Source of the DNA: a virus
DNA length: 53,509 nucleotides
Virus record (IMG/VR): IMGVR_UViG_3300028045_000002
Span: 1-53,509 of that record
Strand: one strand, 5' to 3'
Both the position numbers and the translations under genes were made by a program. The notes below the pieces were generated by a model, which was not told the DNA's origin, made no database searches, and saw only the letters and a list, made by a program, of their open reading frames with translations. This document shows, piece by piece, positions 28,908 through 40,200 of the stretch; position 1 is the stretch's first letter, and each line of letters opens with the position of its first letter.

Positions 28908-29361
28908 AAACATCTCAATAGATAAGGGCGGCACATGGATTGGAATACTTGGAGAAGACGAAGGGCGCAAACCGCTTGCCGATGCTACTGGCCACTCATA
29001 TCAGTGTGGTATCTGTGGAATGCAATATGTCACAAGCAAGCTGGCAAGAGACTGCTGTAGTCTCAACACTTTTAATCCATCAAAAGATCCAGCTCCAGAG
29101 CCGACACCGTTGACTGAGGAGCAGAAAAACCAAGTCAAGCCGCTAGTGGAGCAGGGATACACTTACAGTGAGGTCAGGAAGATGCTCGGCCTTGAGCCAA
29201 AGGTGACAAACGCATTGTTCACTATCGCAAAAAGAAAGATCATGAAAGAGCGGGGGATAACCTGCTCTGGCAACAAGTGGAGACAGTGGCAATCAAGACA
29301 GCGTAAGATTCTTCTCAACCTGAAAGAAGGCAAAAAATATGGGCCTAAACAAGAATCGTGA
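28900..29361 (+). CDS. Zinc finger plus helix-turn-helix protein, candidate late regulator, 153 aa
   Basis: ATG 28900 overlaps the upstream stop; GGAG precedes. Residues about 35-55 contain a cysteine cluster (YQCGICGMQYVTSKLARDCC) fitting a zinc finger. Residues about 72-115 contain a helix-turn-helix: LTEEQKNQVKPLVEQGYTYS then EVRKMLGLEPKVTNALFTIA, where GYTYSEVRKMLG is the turn and recognition helix. The C-terminus is basic (WRQWQSRQRKILLNLKEGKK). It is the next-to-last gene of the early run and is a candidate activator or repressor for the late promoter or the early genes. This is inferred; no target site is proven. Confidence 0.72.
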   Translation: MSENISIDKGGTWIGILGEDEGRKPLADATGHSYQCGICGMQYVTSKLARDCCSLNTFNPSKDPAPEPTPLTEEQKNQVKPLVEQGYTYSEVRKMLGLEPKVTNALFTIAKRKIMKERGITCSGNKWRQWQSRQRKILLNLKEGKKYGPKQES

Positions 29362-29593
29362 TACAGTTTGGGAACCATGCTCAAGATGTGAAAGGAAGTT
29401 TAATCAGCTTGAAGACATAATCAGGGAGTTTGCTGCTGATTTTACAAGATACAAGAATCTTGTCGCAAAGAAGATGGCCGCCTATGAGCTAGAAATCGTA
29501 AGGCTTGATGGAAGCCTCAATGTTACGACACGAGACGGTTGTGACAAAGAAAGAATTCGACTCTTGAGGGCGGATGATATCAGAACGGGATAA
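29339..29593 (+). CDS. Unknown terminal early protein, 84 aa
   Basis: ATG 29339 overlaps the previous gene by 23 bp. The product has CSRC near residues 14-17 (WEPCSRCERKFNQLEDIIRE), a half zinc site that could dimerise, then a helical middle (YKNLVAKKMAAYELEIVRLD) and a basic end. No known family. It is the last plus-strand gene; the transcript ends at the strong hairpin 27 bp after its stop. Confidence 0.68.
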   Translation: MGLNKNRDTVWEPCSRCERKFNQLEDIIREFAADFTRYKNLVAKKMAAYELEIVRLDGSLNVTTRDGCDKERIRLLRADDIRTG

Positions 29594-29619
29594 CCCAGCC
29601 AGTGAGCTGTATCCTGAAA

Positions 29620-29651
29620 GCAAGCCCCCAACTGGGGGCTTGCTTTTTTTT
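29620..29651. terminator. Strong terminator at the convergence of early and late runs
   Basis: On the plus strand GCAAGCCCCC and GGGGGCTTGC form a 10-bp stem with loop AACT, followed by eight T. It ends the early operon. The T-run overlaps the TAA stop (29652-29650) of the last minus-strand gene. In the minus direction the same stem, extended by A-T pairs, is followed by TTTC, so it probably terminates late transcripts too, though less strongly. Confidence 0.93.
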
Positions 29652-29973
29652 AGTCTCGCTTGATTGAAAAAAATCTACCGCAACCACTACTGGCTGGAGA
29701 ATCAGGCGGGAAGTAGTCTTCAGGGTTACCCTCAACAACACTTACAGCATGTCCGGGCAGCCAGACAAGCACCCAGAGAGTGTCTTCACAGCACTCCCCA
29801 ACTCCGGGTTCAAGGGGATCGAGCGAGTAGATTGGACCAGTGGAATCAGCAGCATATTCTTCCCAAGTCGTTACTGGGGCTTGACTTGAGATCTCCCAAG
29901 CATCAAATGGAAGAAGACCTGCGGCCACACAAATCATGGCTACAGGCCAGTACTCCTCAATCATCACCCTCAT
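29650..29973 (-). CDS. Unknown acidic protein with hydrophobic N-terminus, last late gene, 107 aa
   Basis: ATG 29973 overlaps the stop of the 33-residue peptide (ATGA), so translation is coupled. Residues 5-22 (IEEYWPVAMICVAAGLLPFD) could be a signal or anchor segment. The rest is acidic with a cysteine pair (VGECCEDTLWVLVWLPGHAV) and an aromatic end (SSGCGRFFSIKRD). The cysteine content suggests an exported, disulphide-bonded protein. Not recognised. It is part of the small-gene group behind the endolysin, so a lysis accessory role is conceivable. Confidence 0.68.
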   Translation of the reverse strand: MRVMIEEYWPVAMICVAAGLLPFDAWEISSQAPVTTWEEYAADSTGPIYSLDPLEPGVGECCEDTLWVLVWLPGHAVSVVEGNPEDYFPPDSPASSGCGRFFSIKRD

Positions 29974-30071
29974 CGGGGTTTTTCACTTTTTTGCCCAGCT
30001 CTCTTTTTCCAAATCCATTTGAAGAGTTTCAAAAGATTAAGCCTCAACTTGAAGTTTTGATTGAGTTTCAT
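29970..30071 (-). CDS. Cationic amphipathic micro-protein, 33 aa
   Basis: ATG 30071 has AAGGAG seven bases upstream and its TGA overlaps the next ATG. The product begins MKLNQNFKLRLNLLKLFKWI and ends WKKRAGQKSEKPR: ten lysine or arginine residues with leucine, phenylalanine and tryptophan spaced on one helical face, like a membrane-active antimicrobial peptide. It lies about 0.8 kb downstream of the endolysin. Phage disruptins (cationic peptides that replace spanins) are the nearest known idea. No sequence family is recognised. Confidence 0.6.
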   Translation of the reverse strand: MKLNQNFKLRLNLLKLFKWIWKKRAGQKSEKPR

Positions 30072-30160
30072 TCACAGCTCCTTAAATGTCCCCAGAGGCG
30101 ATATCGGGTCAAGTGGTCCCGTGACACTACTAGAGTGGCCAAACCGCCTCTGGGGTCAAG

Positions 30161-30340
30161 CTATAAGGACTCCGAGTCAGCAGAGCTTTTCTTGATGAAG
30201 ATGGCAAAGTCTCCAGTATTGGTGCCAACAGCAATCGGCTTAAGCCTACTGACAAAAGTCCAGCCATCATCAAGAGCATCTTGAAACCTACCAGCAGTAT
30301 AAGCCATCGTATCAACATGAACCTTTTGAGCGTTCTCCAT
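30161..30340 (-). CDS. Unknown small late protein, 59 aa
   Basis: ATG 30340 follows AGGGGGGCAAC and lies 9 bp after the upstream stop at 30350. The product (MENAQKVHVDTMAYTAGRFQ, then DALDDGWTFVSRLKPIAVGT, and NTGDFAIFIKKSSADSESL) has the look of a small beta-rich domain. Not recognised. It shares the transcript of the endolysin and FN3-like gene. A different frame in the same stretch was rejected. Confidence 0.65.
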   Translation of the reverse strand: MENAQKVHVDTMAYTAGRFQDALDDGWTFVSRLKPIAVGTNTGDFAIFIKKSSADSESL

Positions 30341-30349
30341 GTTGCCCCC

Positions 30350-30892
30350 CTATCGTACAGTTATGTATCCAAGATCAAGAACGTCTGATACCTGACCAGC
30401 ATTATCGACTACGTATATCCCAAAATACTGAGTCGTTCCAGTAGCGACAGCCCCACTGGCAGTTATACCTGTAGTTCCATCTCCAATGTATGCAGCGGCA
30501 GTGAATGGGGATCCAGTGAACTCAGTTCCAGCCTCATAGGCTGGAGTAGCACTTGAGCCATAGAAGATCCTTACCCTTTCAATGTCCCAGTTGAATGGAT
30601 TGTCCCAACCAATATCAACTTGTCCCGGAACGGTGCTTTCCAAGACTCCACTCTTGGCGGCACCGGGATAAGTTGGATCACTGGCAACCCCTTCTTGCTT
30701 GATTGTCGCCAAAACCATAACAGCATGAGTATTGTGTGCAGCAGTCATGCCAAGAATCGTTTGGATGCTCCAGCCAGCCTCCAAGAGTTCTCTGACATAC
30801 TGTTCAACTATAACTTGATCAGCCGCAGCGTAAGTGCCTGGAGTTGCAAGGATGCGAGTCTTCTCTACGACAGTGTATTGTACACCCATCAT
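30350..30892 (-). CDS. Fibronectin-III-like virion protein, 180 aa
   Basis: ATG 30892 follows the endolysin stop at once; AAGGGG is upstream. Residues 1-65 are helical (YAAADQVIVEQYVRELLEAG). Residues about 85-180 are a fibronectin-III-like domain: QVDIGWDNPFNWDIERVRIF, AYEAGTEFTGSPFTAAAY, QYFGIYVVDNAGQVSDVLDL. This closely matches a domain near residues 905-995 of the nozzle-like giant (YETGTEIEGSPFTGSY, YYYSIYAVDTAEQPSSPLQL). It may be a small decoration or tail protein that shares a binding partner with the giant. Confidence 0.72.
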   Translation of the reverse strand: MMGVQYTVVEKTRILATPGTYAAADQVIVEQYVRELLEAGWSIQTILGMTAAHNTHAVMVLATIKQEGVASDPTYPGAAKSGVLESTVPGQVDIGWDNPFNWDIERVRIFYGSSATPAYEAGTEFTGSPFTAAAYIGDGTTGITASGAVATGTTQYFGIYVVDNAGQVSDVLDLGYITVR

Positions 30893-31282
30893 TCATTCCC
30901 CTTGGTAGTGCCAGAACTTCTGGCTGTTTCTGATATCGACATGGATCCATTCACGACTCTCTGTAGCGCCAACGCCGCCAAAGATAAGTCTCGCTTGCTC
31001 CAGTTCCCGGTCAGTAAAAACCCCACCAGAAATTTTCGAGATATCCGCCGCTTCCCCTTTGAGGTGACGACTTGTCCAGATGGGCTCTTCGCCCTTGTTG
31101 ATGTAGATCGCCGCCTGATAGGCTGGGCATCTACTTCCTCCACCTCTATTGATTCGCAGGGCTTCACCGCAAACCTCCCTGAAATCCTCCAACTTGTCAA
31201 GTAGTCCAACCTGCAAGTTGAAGACACCCTTACAGCATGGACATTGAAACTCATGCATTGAAAAGTTTTCACTCAATTTCAT
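30893..31282 (-). CDS. Endolysin, M15-type peptidase, 129 aa
   Basis: ATG 31282 follows GAGG. The family pattern is present: MKLSENFSMHEFQC at the start, then SRHLKGEAADI near residues 70-80 (S-x-H-x-x-G-x-A-x-D; H and D ligate zinc) and WIHVDIR near 112-118, the last zinc histidine. This is Peptidase_M15_3, which cleaves peptide cross-bridges or stems of peptidoglycan. FQCPCCKGVF adds a cysteine cluster that might bind a second zinc. No signal peptide or cell-wall-binding domain is visible, so export needs a holin. It lies between the giant virion protein and the group of small late genes. Confidence 0.88.
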   Translation of the reverse strand: MKLSENFSMHEFQCPCCKGVFNLQVGLLDKLEDFREVCGEALRINRGGGSRCPAYQAAIYINKGEEPIWTSRHLKGEAADISKISGGVFTDRELEQARLIFGGVGATESREWIHVDIRNSQKFWHYQGE

Positions 31283-31289
31283 GTCAACC

Positions 31290-34200
31290 TCAATTCAAAG
31301 GATTGGCAAGACCGAACAAGAGCTTGGCAACTTCCTTTTTATCCTTGGCATCACGCAAGCCCTGAACTTTCTTCATGCCAGCATAGTCAGGACTGATGAG
31401 CATCTGCTTCAGAGCCTCAGCCTGTTGCCCCCTAGCAATCATCGGCAATGTCCTGAAAGCGTACCTCGACCCAGCCGAAGAGAACTTCTCTGCAAGCTTC
31501 CTCTCCTTCTCCTCAAGCGGAGTGTCCGCCCAAATCTTTGAACCAAAGAAGAACTGAGAAAGCCTGCTATCATTCTGGAGCTTATGGAAGCCCATCCATG
31601 CCATGATGTCCATCATATCACTGATAGCTGGACCACTCAGCTGCGAAGCAACTGGACGCTTATAGAAGGCCCTCTTGCGCTTCTCTTCATCATCAGAGAC
31701 AAAGTCTGCCATTCCCTGCACAATCGATATGGCTGTAGGCTCAAACCATCCACCCATATCAGCATTAAGAACACCTGAGACTACCTGAAGGAATGGAATC
31801 AATGCACCTAGCCTGATCATCCATGCAGCCTCAGGGACAACACCCTGACCAGCAAAGTGCTGACTATCACCAGAGAGACCGGCCTCTTCCCTGTACTCAG
31901 TCTTCTGCTCAGGTGTCATCTTTCGGGTAGCCTTGAAAGCTTTGTACTCATCCTTGGTTCTTCTGGCAAGCTCATTGCCACTCTCTGCCATATAGGTTCC
32001 AAAGATCACATCAAACAGCCTGAACTGGAAGATGAATCTACCCCAATTTGTACGGAACCACTCCGGTCTACCAGCTGTAGAGTAGTCTCCGTTTATGAAG
32101 ATCCTCGCATCATGGGCAATGTCGATCGCTTTTTTCTCAAGGAAGCCCTGATACTTTTTCTTCCAGTACCTGTCCGCAGGTTCAAGCGACCCCGGAGAAC
32201 CGCCAGTCTCTCCGTGCCACAAGTCCAGCTCCCTTTCGTGAACACCAAACCTTTGAAGATAGGCAAACCTATCGAACTGTTCCCCATTGCGGGAAGCGGC
32301 CAATTCACGAGCGGCCACGGTCTCGGGAAGATGCTCAAAGGCGGAACGAATCTCCTCATTTTCTCCAATTGACGACCTCGCTTGACTGAAGGCTGTCGAG
32401 AATGCCCACTTATGCAGACTCATTTCACTCATTGCAAGCATTCGAAGAGCTTGGCTCTTATCCACAAATGTGTCCATGCTCTTTATAAGCTTCTCTGTCC
32501 AATGGCGAGGCCTGACCCCTTGGAACAGCCCATCAAAGATAGAGTCTTCCTTGTGGAGCAAATAGGGAGCCGTAGACGGATCCCAATCAAGAGCCTCTGA
32601 ATGGAGGATGCGCTTACCCTCCTCAGTCTCCATCCATGCCTTACCCGCCATCATTGCAGACCAGCCAACCTTGGTGCCATGCATCAAAGCCTGAGTGCTG
32701 TTCTGGACGATAGTCTTGAGATTATACCCAATCTTTGCGAAGGCCTGCCAAGCCAAGATGGCGTTGGCGATATGTCTGCGTCTCTCCCCTTTTTCATCCA
32801 ATGAGTGAAAGAGGGAGTCTCTACGGTGGCGCTCAAAGAATTCACCGATAGTTGTAACAGCCTTGAGCCACTCTTTGCGCTTGGCAAACTCTCCACCAAC
32901 GTGGCCATTCAGGACACGCTTGGAGTTGTGGACCCAGTTCAAAACTCGTTCGTAATTGTGATTCATTCTGGAAACATAAGCCGCACTCTGAACCTGAGCC
33001 CCATAGGTCTCGATGCTCATGGTTGCTGACGGAGAAAACCTCCAGCTGAATTCACCCTCCATGCTTCTCGGAACACCAACACGACTCCTGATGGCTCCCA
33101 TTGGCGGGGCAATGTAGGGGGTGCCTTGATACTGGCCATACTCCTCATAATACTTGTCAGCATACTCCAAGAAGGTCGGCGGCTTCTTAAGGCTCCGATC
33201 ACGAGCGAATATGTGCTCCTGTTTTGCTGTCCACTGGCCCATGAGCCTCTCAAAGTCTGACAGCCTGCCAGTAACATCACCAACCAGCGTCTTATCACGC
33301 CAAGCCTCCTTGGCCAGCGAGCTGGTGTACACCGCACCGGGACGAACCCTGTGCATGTAGCCAACAGAGATGTTGCTTGCCCGAAGCTGCGGCATGTACT
33401 TTTCAATGAACTCGGTGATTTCCTTTTCGGACACACCAACATGCCTGAGCCTGTAACGAGTGTAGGCCACGTTGTGAGCGTGAGAGTCTTGCACTATCGG
33501 CCAAAGCTTTTCGTGCATCTCCGCAACTTCAACTGAGAGCTTCTCAAGCTTGCTCGCTGTATCAGCACCGAATGTATCGGTGATCTCCTTTATCGTCTGG
33601 GCCCTCTCAACCTTTGCCTCACGAGCAATAGCCTCGTCGATAGTCCCCTGCATTTCTCTGGCTTTGCCGTGAGCGACATCAACCAAGTCCTTGTCAACCA
33701 CGATGATTTCGGGTCTGTCCCCATCCTTTCGGCTGACAGAGATCCTGTAGGTATCCTTGCTTGCCTCCCCAAGGAGCTGACCTGAATAGATGCTCTCTCC
33801 ATCTCGATCAACAAAGATGACTCTGCTATGCTTCGGGAGCCTGTGGTGAACAGGGCTTGCATCAATCCCGAGCCGCTTAAGAGCCCTGAGCCTTGCCTTC
33901 TTGTCCCTGCCAAACAGCTCATCACGCACGACTGAGCCAGAGCCGGAGAGCCTCCCAAGGAACGTGTCAAGGGCTACGGCTGCAACTCCACCAGCCTCAG
34001 CGCTGGTGATGACCTCCTCAAGCTCAGTTATCCTTTCCCTGAGCTTCAAGTACCTATTCCACACATCTCGACTGGCAGGTATCTCTGGATTCTGCCCCTT
34101 CTGTAGCTGCTTGTAAGCCGTCCTGACCCTGTTGGGGGCATCGTGTGGCAACACCTTGCCTTCAACCTGACTCATCACCTGATTGCGCTGATTGACAGGA

Positions 34201-37200
34201 ATGTGGTCCATCTCTGTATCATACTCAATCGTGTGAGCGGCTCGCTCAAGGTCAGCGTGCTCGGCAACCAGCTTCTTATGCTTGGTATGTTGTGCCATAG
34301 CACTAAGGCCCCTGATGGCAATCTTGGGACGCTGGAAGATGTTGCCCTTGGTATTCAAGATGCCGTCAAAGATATCGTAGATATGCTTCTGGACATCTGC
34401 GACAACTTTGGCTGCGTTTCTTTTTTGAGCTGAAGCCCTGATCCAGTCCTTGTACCATCTCTTAAGGATGGGAACACGGTTAACGAATGACCTTGGTAGC
34501 AGGGTCTTCTCAAGGAACAAGTTGACTCCACCCTTACCCATTCTCCCCAGTGACTTCTCAAGGTTGTATCGAGCATCACGCAGATTCTTCCATGTCGGAA
34601 CATCAAGACCGGCTGTATAGCCACCAATGTCAGAGATCATCTTCATGGCTTCTTCGACCCTTGCGCCATGGTCAAAGTACATGTCCTTGATTACCCCACC
34701 AAGGATCGGATGGTCCAGAATCTCTTCCGCAAGCTTACGCTCAGATTCATGAAGCTTGACCAGCTTCTTGTTTGAGATCTCCCCAGAGTGATAGAAGGTT
34801 TCAGCGGGCTGCGCTCCAGTGTCCTCAATGATGACAGCCTGAGACACCTTCCTGTTTGGTCTCTGTAGTCCACGCTCAAGCTCCTTGCGAAGCTCTGCGC
34901 TCTGGATTTCAAGGTCCAACCTGAAGAGCCTGTCTGACCGGTAGTTCGTGTCCAGCGTTGACTGAGTAAGCATCTTGTTGAAGGCTGGCACATTGTAGTC
35001 TTCGGCATAGTAGACCTGCCCATCATAGGCAGTGTTGGCGATAGCCCTGAGCGGGGAATTCTCTGGAGCAATGGCACGAAGAGCGCTCTTGGAGACATAC
35101 TTGACTCGGCCATCAGCAGTGTAGAAGATGGCCGTATCTTTAAGCTCAAGCCCCTTAAGATCCTTACCAACATTCGCCTGCATCATCTTGCCAATTTTAA
35201 CGGCAGCAGCCTTGGCTCCACGGGGCTCATAGATGGCGGCATCAGGAGAGCGCATAGGCATTGCAACGCCTACCCACTTAGTGCCATTGTGGACCAATCT
35301 TGGAACCTTACCCCACCTGCCAGCCTTACCCTGCTTACCCAGCGGGCCAACAGCGCCATTATGAAGCTGAAGCAGGATGTGCATGATGGTGTCATACGAT
35401 GTCGCATTCGGTATCGTCACCCCACGCCTTGTTCCGAGAGCAGTGTGTATTGCCCCTCTTGCTTTTTCAGAGTGGAGCTTGCCAATATATGCCTCGGGGT
35501 TGTACAGCCTGTCTATTGCCTTTGCAATCCCATACTGCAAATCAACCTGAGTCAGTCCCTTGAACTCCCACGCCTTGCCGACCTTTGTCGGTGTGATGTG
35601 AGAGAACTGGTGATTCTCAGCAAGGTTCCTCGATGTAGTCCTCATCACGCCATTGTTGGTGTAGCCACGAAGCATGGTGCCAAGATCGTTCACCATCATG
35701 GAGTTCTTTGAGACGTTATCCCAAAGCGTCTCCTCTACTCGCTCAAGCACCTTGATGGAGTCTTTGTTCTCCTTTGTCTTTTCAGGCACTATGGAAGAAG
35801 CATTGCTGATATGGTCATTGGCCAAGTATCTGGAGAACAGCTCTTGAGTGTAGACTCTGTGCATTCCTCCGGTAATCTTTGGAGTCAGCGAAGTCTCCTC
35901 AGCCCTAGTAACAAGCTCTTTCCTGTAGTTGTCGATGACCTCTGATGGCAAGCCCTCCTTTTCCATGCGGCGGATCTCTGGCAACCCGCTCGTGATCACA
36001 GAAAAGTAGCTGTCAATGTTGGCGGGATTCATGGAGTAGAGATCACTGAACAGGCTGCCAGCTGTGGCGACCATCTTGTGAGTCAGCGTTCCGTTGTTAA
36101 CGGTGAGTCTTCCCTTGGCATCAGCCCCAAAGCTTAGTGGCCGCTTCATATCAAGATTGCTACCACCATCAACGATATTCTTCAGGGTGTTAAAAGCCTC
36201 TATCTTTGCCACAATGCCAACCTCTTTTGCGTTGGCTCTATCAGGCTGAATGACTCTATTTATGTCACCAAGACCCCTTGAGAAGTCCTTTCTCGTGGCT
36301 TGAATTGCGGTACTTGCAGCCTCGCCAGCATCCTTTTCTCCAGTCTTGAGGCCGTGTGCCGGAAGCACCATCTCCCAAAGAGTCTTGTACCAGCCGGGAG
36401 TAACCTCACCCTTGGCCCCATGCCATGCTGGCTTGAGCTTCATCTTCTTGCCATCGGTATAGGCTTTGGAATTGAGGAACATGTACTCAAGGAGTGAGAG
36501 CTCTTTTTTTGTCCCGTCAGGCATCTCCACTTTGGTAGTAAGCCAGTGATCAACCTCTTTGCCAGTAGATGAGTAGCTGCCAGCCTTGACTGGGAGAATC
36601 TCTCCGTCAACAGCTGCCTCAAAATCTTTGCCTCCGGGCTCAAGTTTGCTGATCTTGAATTTCCCAGCTTTGATTTTTATTGGAGCACTAGAAACAGTTC
36701 TGGTTTCCCCGGCAAGTCCATCGACAGAGCTTTCTTGACCTTCCAAGGTCTCCACCTTGCCACGCTTTAAGGCCGCTTCAAATGTGGCTTTATCTATTTC
36801 GACAACAGTTGGAGTGGACTCGCCCTCAATATTTTCGGAGACGTCAAAAGTCTCTGGCTCTGATTCTCGCATTGCCTTAGCATCTCGAGCCTTGCCATTG
36901 AATCGTGTAATAGCATACTCACGAGCTTGACTCAGGTCGCCAGTAACTGAAGTGCCAACACCCTTACCGGGGAATCTGCGGCTGAACATGTCATCCTTGG
37001 CCGCAGGCAGAATGAGATTACCTTCAGCATCTACTTTGAATGCGCCAGACTGCCCCCTGTAAACCCTATCCTTTCTCTGGGTTGCTCCGCCCCAATCAGA
37101 GTCGGTAGTTCCGTAATACTCTTCCCTGGTCCCGCCTTCTTTGGCATCCGGAAGCTTTATCTTGGCTGGCTTCTTACCACTGATGACATCGAGGAAGTCT

Positions 37201-40200
37201 TTGGTTGTCTCTATCCCATCAAAGACTCCACCAATGAGGTACTTTCCATCAGCATCCCTTGAAGAGATACCCAGCTGAGCGAGAGCGGTAACGTCTCTCA
37301 TAAAGTTGGCAACCATACCGATACGCTTCTTGTACTCACGCTGCGAGGCGTTGTACTCCCACATATCCTTGTAGCCAGCAGGATCGGCAAGGATCTCCTT
37401 CATCCCAGTGAGGATCTCAGGGTTGATCTCATACTTTGACATCTCACTGATGTGATCCCGCAACTTCTGTGGAGTGTCATAGTGGAAGTAGACAACGTCA
37501 CCGTCAGTATCACGCTCAAGCCTCGTGATATCTTCGTGGTTCATCTCAACAAACTTGGTGTCCCTTGATTCAGCGACTTCCCTTGCATGGAAGGGCTTCC
37601 TGTCGTGCGGCCCTGTCCGTGGCATCGAGTGGCCAAGCATGTCGATACCCTTGAACTCTTCAGTGTGCCAAGCAGTGTCTTTGGCAAGGTGGTCAACGAC
37701 CTTAAGCAGGCCGCCAAGAGACTGGGTGTTGGGGCCATCAGCACCGAACTCCATCTCAAGCCTACCAATTGCATCTACAAGCTCAAAGTCAAGCTTGTCC
37801 CTGTATTCCTGAATGGACTTCTTGTTGCCGAAGTACTCTGCGAGAGTTGTAGCTTGTTCTTTATCTCCACCTCTCGCCTCGATTACCTGCTCCCACAACT
37901 TTACGTCATTGGCGGCGTATGGTTTGTCTCCAACGTATATCTTTGTGTTCTCGGTAAGCCTGCGGCTGGCAACTTCGTATGGTATTCGGACTTGACCCTT
38001 TTGGAGTGTTCCACTGAGATCATCAAAGATGTGTGCTCCAAAGCCACCACGCTGCTTGGCCTTGAACAAGCCCCGCTTGATGCTTCTGTTGGCAATCGTG
38101 TCGTAAAGATCTGTCGGGTCAAGGAACAGCCCCGGACTGATCCTTTCGGCAGCAAGGATATCAGCCACAACATTACGCTGGTAGATGCTACCCGCATCCT
38201 CAAGTGAAGCCTCGGCCAATCTCCCGCCCACCAGTGAGCCGAGAGTCTCTGGCCCTATGTCACCCGTCATCATCTTCCAGAACGGCCCCTCAGGGGCATA
38301 GAGAGCCTGTAAGCCCTCCTCCCTAAGCCTGTAGAACATCTCATGGGCATCATTACCGACGCTAAAGATCTCACCAACGTGACTCTCAGTTAGTGGATAG
38401 ATCTTGTGGTCAAACTCTTTGAGGCCAAGTTCCCTGATATTGAGGGCGTTCTTCATGACAGAGGCAGATGCATCTTTCTTGCCGCCAGCTATAGGCATCT
38501 CGCTGCTTTTTATCTTAGCATCCATCACTGCCTTGAGACTCTTCTTGCTGCCTGTGCCGTAGGCTTCCTTCATTGCCTTTTGAGTAGCCTCAATCAATCT
38601 CGGGCGGAACTGAGTGTCCTTGACAACAATACCCTTGGTTGGCACTAGGCTCCGGTACTCAAAATCATTGGAGTTGGTGTCCAATCTCACTTCATAGTCA
38701 CCATATTTGCCAGTATATGTTGGGAATCTTTCGTGACCACTGCTTACCACATCGGTAAAAAGCGGCTTGCCTTGTGTCATTCCGCCCATATCTATAGCGT
38801 CCTGACCATAGTTTCCGGTAAACATCTCTCTAAGCTCTACCCCGATTGCTCTGACCAGTGTATCCAGATTCCTCAAGTCTCTAGTTATCTCCCCACTGTG
38901 CCAGTCAGCCATGGCATTTCTGAATTCACCACCAGCCTCCACTGTGCCAGTACCCATGAACTCTGACTGTGGATGATCGACAATGTACCGTTTGCCAGCT
39001 ATCTCGGTTACTGCAACCCAGTGTTGAATGTTAAAGTTTCCGGCTGGAGACTTCGCATCTATGATGACAACCTTTGAGTCAAGCCCTTGATTCATCAGTT
39101 GATGCTGGACCTTGTTTGCACACCGGACACATAGATTCTTTTCAACTGTAGCTGTTGTGCCCTTACCAAGCTCGCCAATCTTCAACTCAAACGGCTTCAG
39201 TTCTAGTGGTGGCTTTGCCTCACTCTTGCCTTCAAGCGCCCTCACATCTGCCCATTCAACACCAGTCGGCTTGATCTTTGTGGAGTCACCAATGGACACC
39301 ATGTCAATCTTCTGGCCAGTCAGCTGTTCCAGCTTGTTCATGAAGGCTTCTGTATAGCTGTCGTTCCTGAACATGGGCTTGTCGAGGTAGAAGAAGTCTC
39401 TATCAGGATGAGAGGCAAAGAACTGCCCCTTGAAGGCATCACTGTAGTCTTTACCCATGACATAAGCGGCAACTCTGGCTGCATCCTGTCTCAGATACGC
39501 AGCACCATCGAGAGGAGCCCTGTTGAGTCCAGCGGCTTTCATCTCAGCCATGATCTCAGGTGTGGCATTCTCCAAGAAGAACACATTGAGACCACCATCC
39601 CACTCAGCATCTTCAGCCAGCTTACGCTTACCGAAGTCACTCTCCCTGAACTTCTTCCACTGAGTCGTGCCGGGACCATAGTCAAGGCGCATGAAGTCAC
39701 GGCCATAGATACTGTTAAGCCTGTTGGCGTAATCAGCGATTGATTTGCCAGCAACGTCAGGATTGAGGAGATTTTCAAAGGTTGCCTTATCAACAGAACT
39801 GCCCAGCCAAGCCATTGAAAGCTCGTTACTGATCTTGTTAGCGTCCCACTTGGCAGATCCGGGCTTACTATTCAAGAAGCTGAGCAGTGCTTCGGCTTGA
39901 TGCGACTTCATCCAGCTCTTGAGTCTCTTGCCTCCACCCTGTTCAACCTTGAACAGCTCATTAAGTAACCCCTGAACCTGCTCCCTTGCCTTGGGGGCAT
40001 CAAAGCTTACGGCCAGCATCGAGTCTGCGTTGCCGGGAATAATGAGAGCGCTGAGGCCGTCGAGGGTCTCGAGAGCTTCACGGATAGGCTCGAAACTATC
40101 AAGCGGAACCATCTCTCCCTTCCCATCCTTGACCCACTCACCGTTTTCATCCCGAACATACTTCAGCTTCTCAACGTCAATCTTGTCAACAGTCCTTACT

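Noticed and set aside
30130-30318. A 62-codon hydrophobic minus-strand frame that looks like a membrane protein
   Set aside because: It is in a different frame of the 59-residue gene at 30161-30340, which has the ribosome site and correct spacing to its neighbour.
39480-39520. LDGAAY motif (giant protein residues 1791-1796) as a possible RNA-polymerase catalytic loop
   Set aside because: Virion RNA polymerases need a DFDxD-type or T7-type set of motifs in a defined order. Only one aspartate is present and the other motifs are missing.
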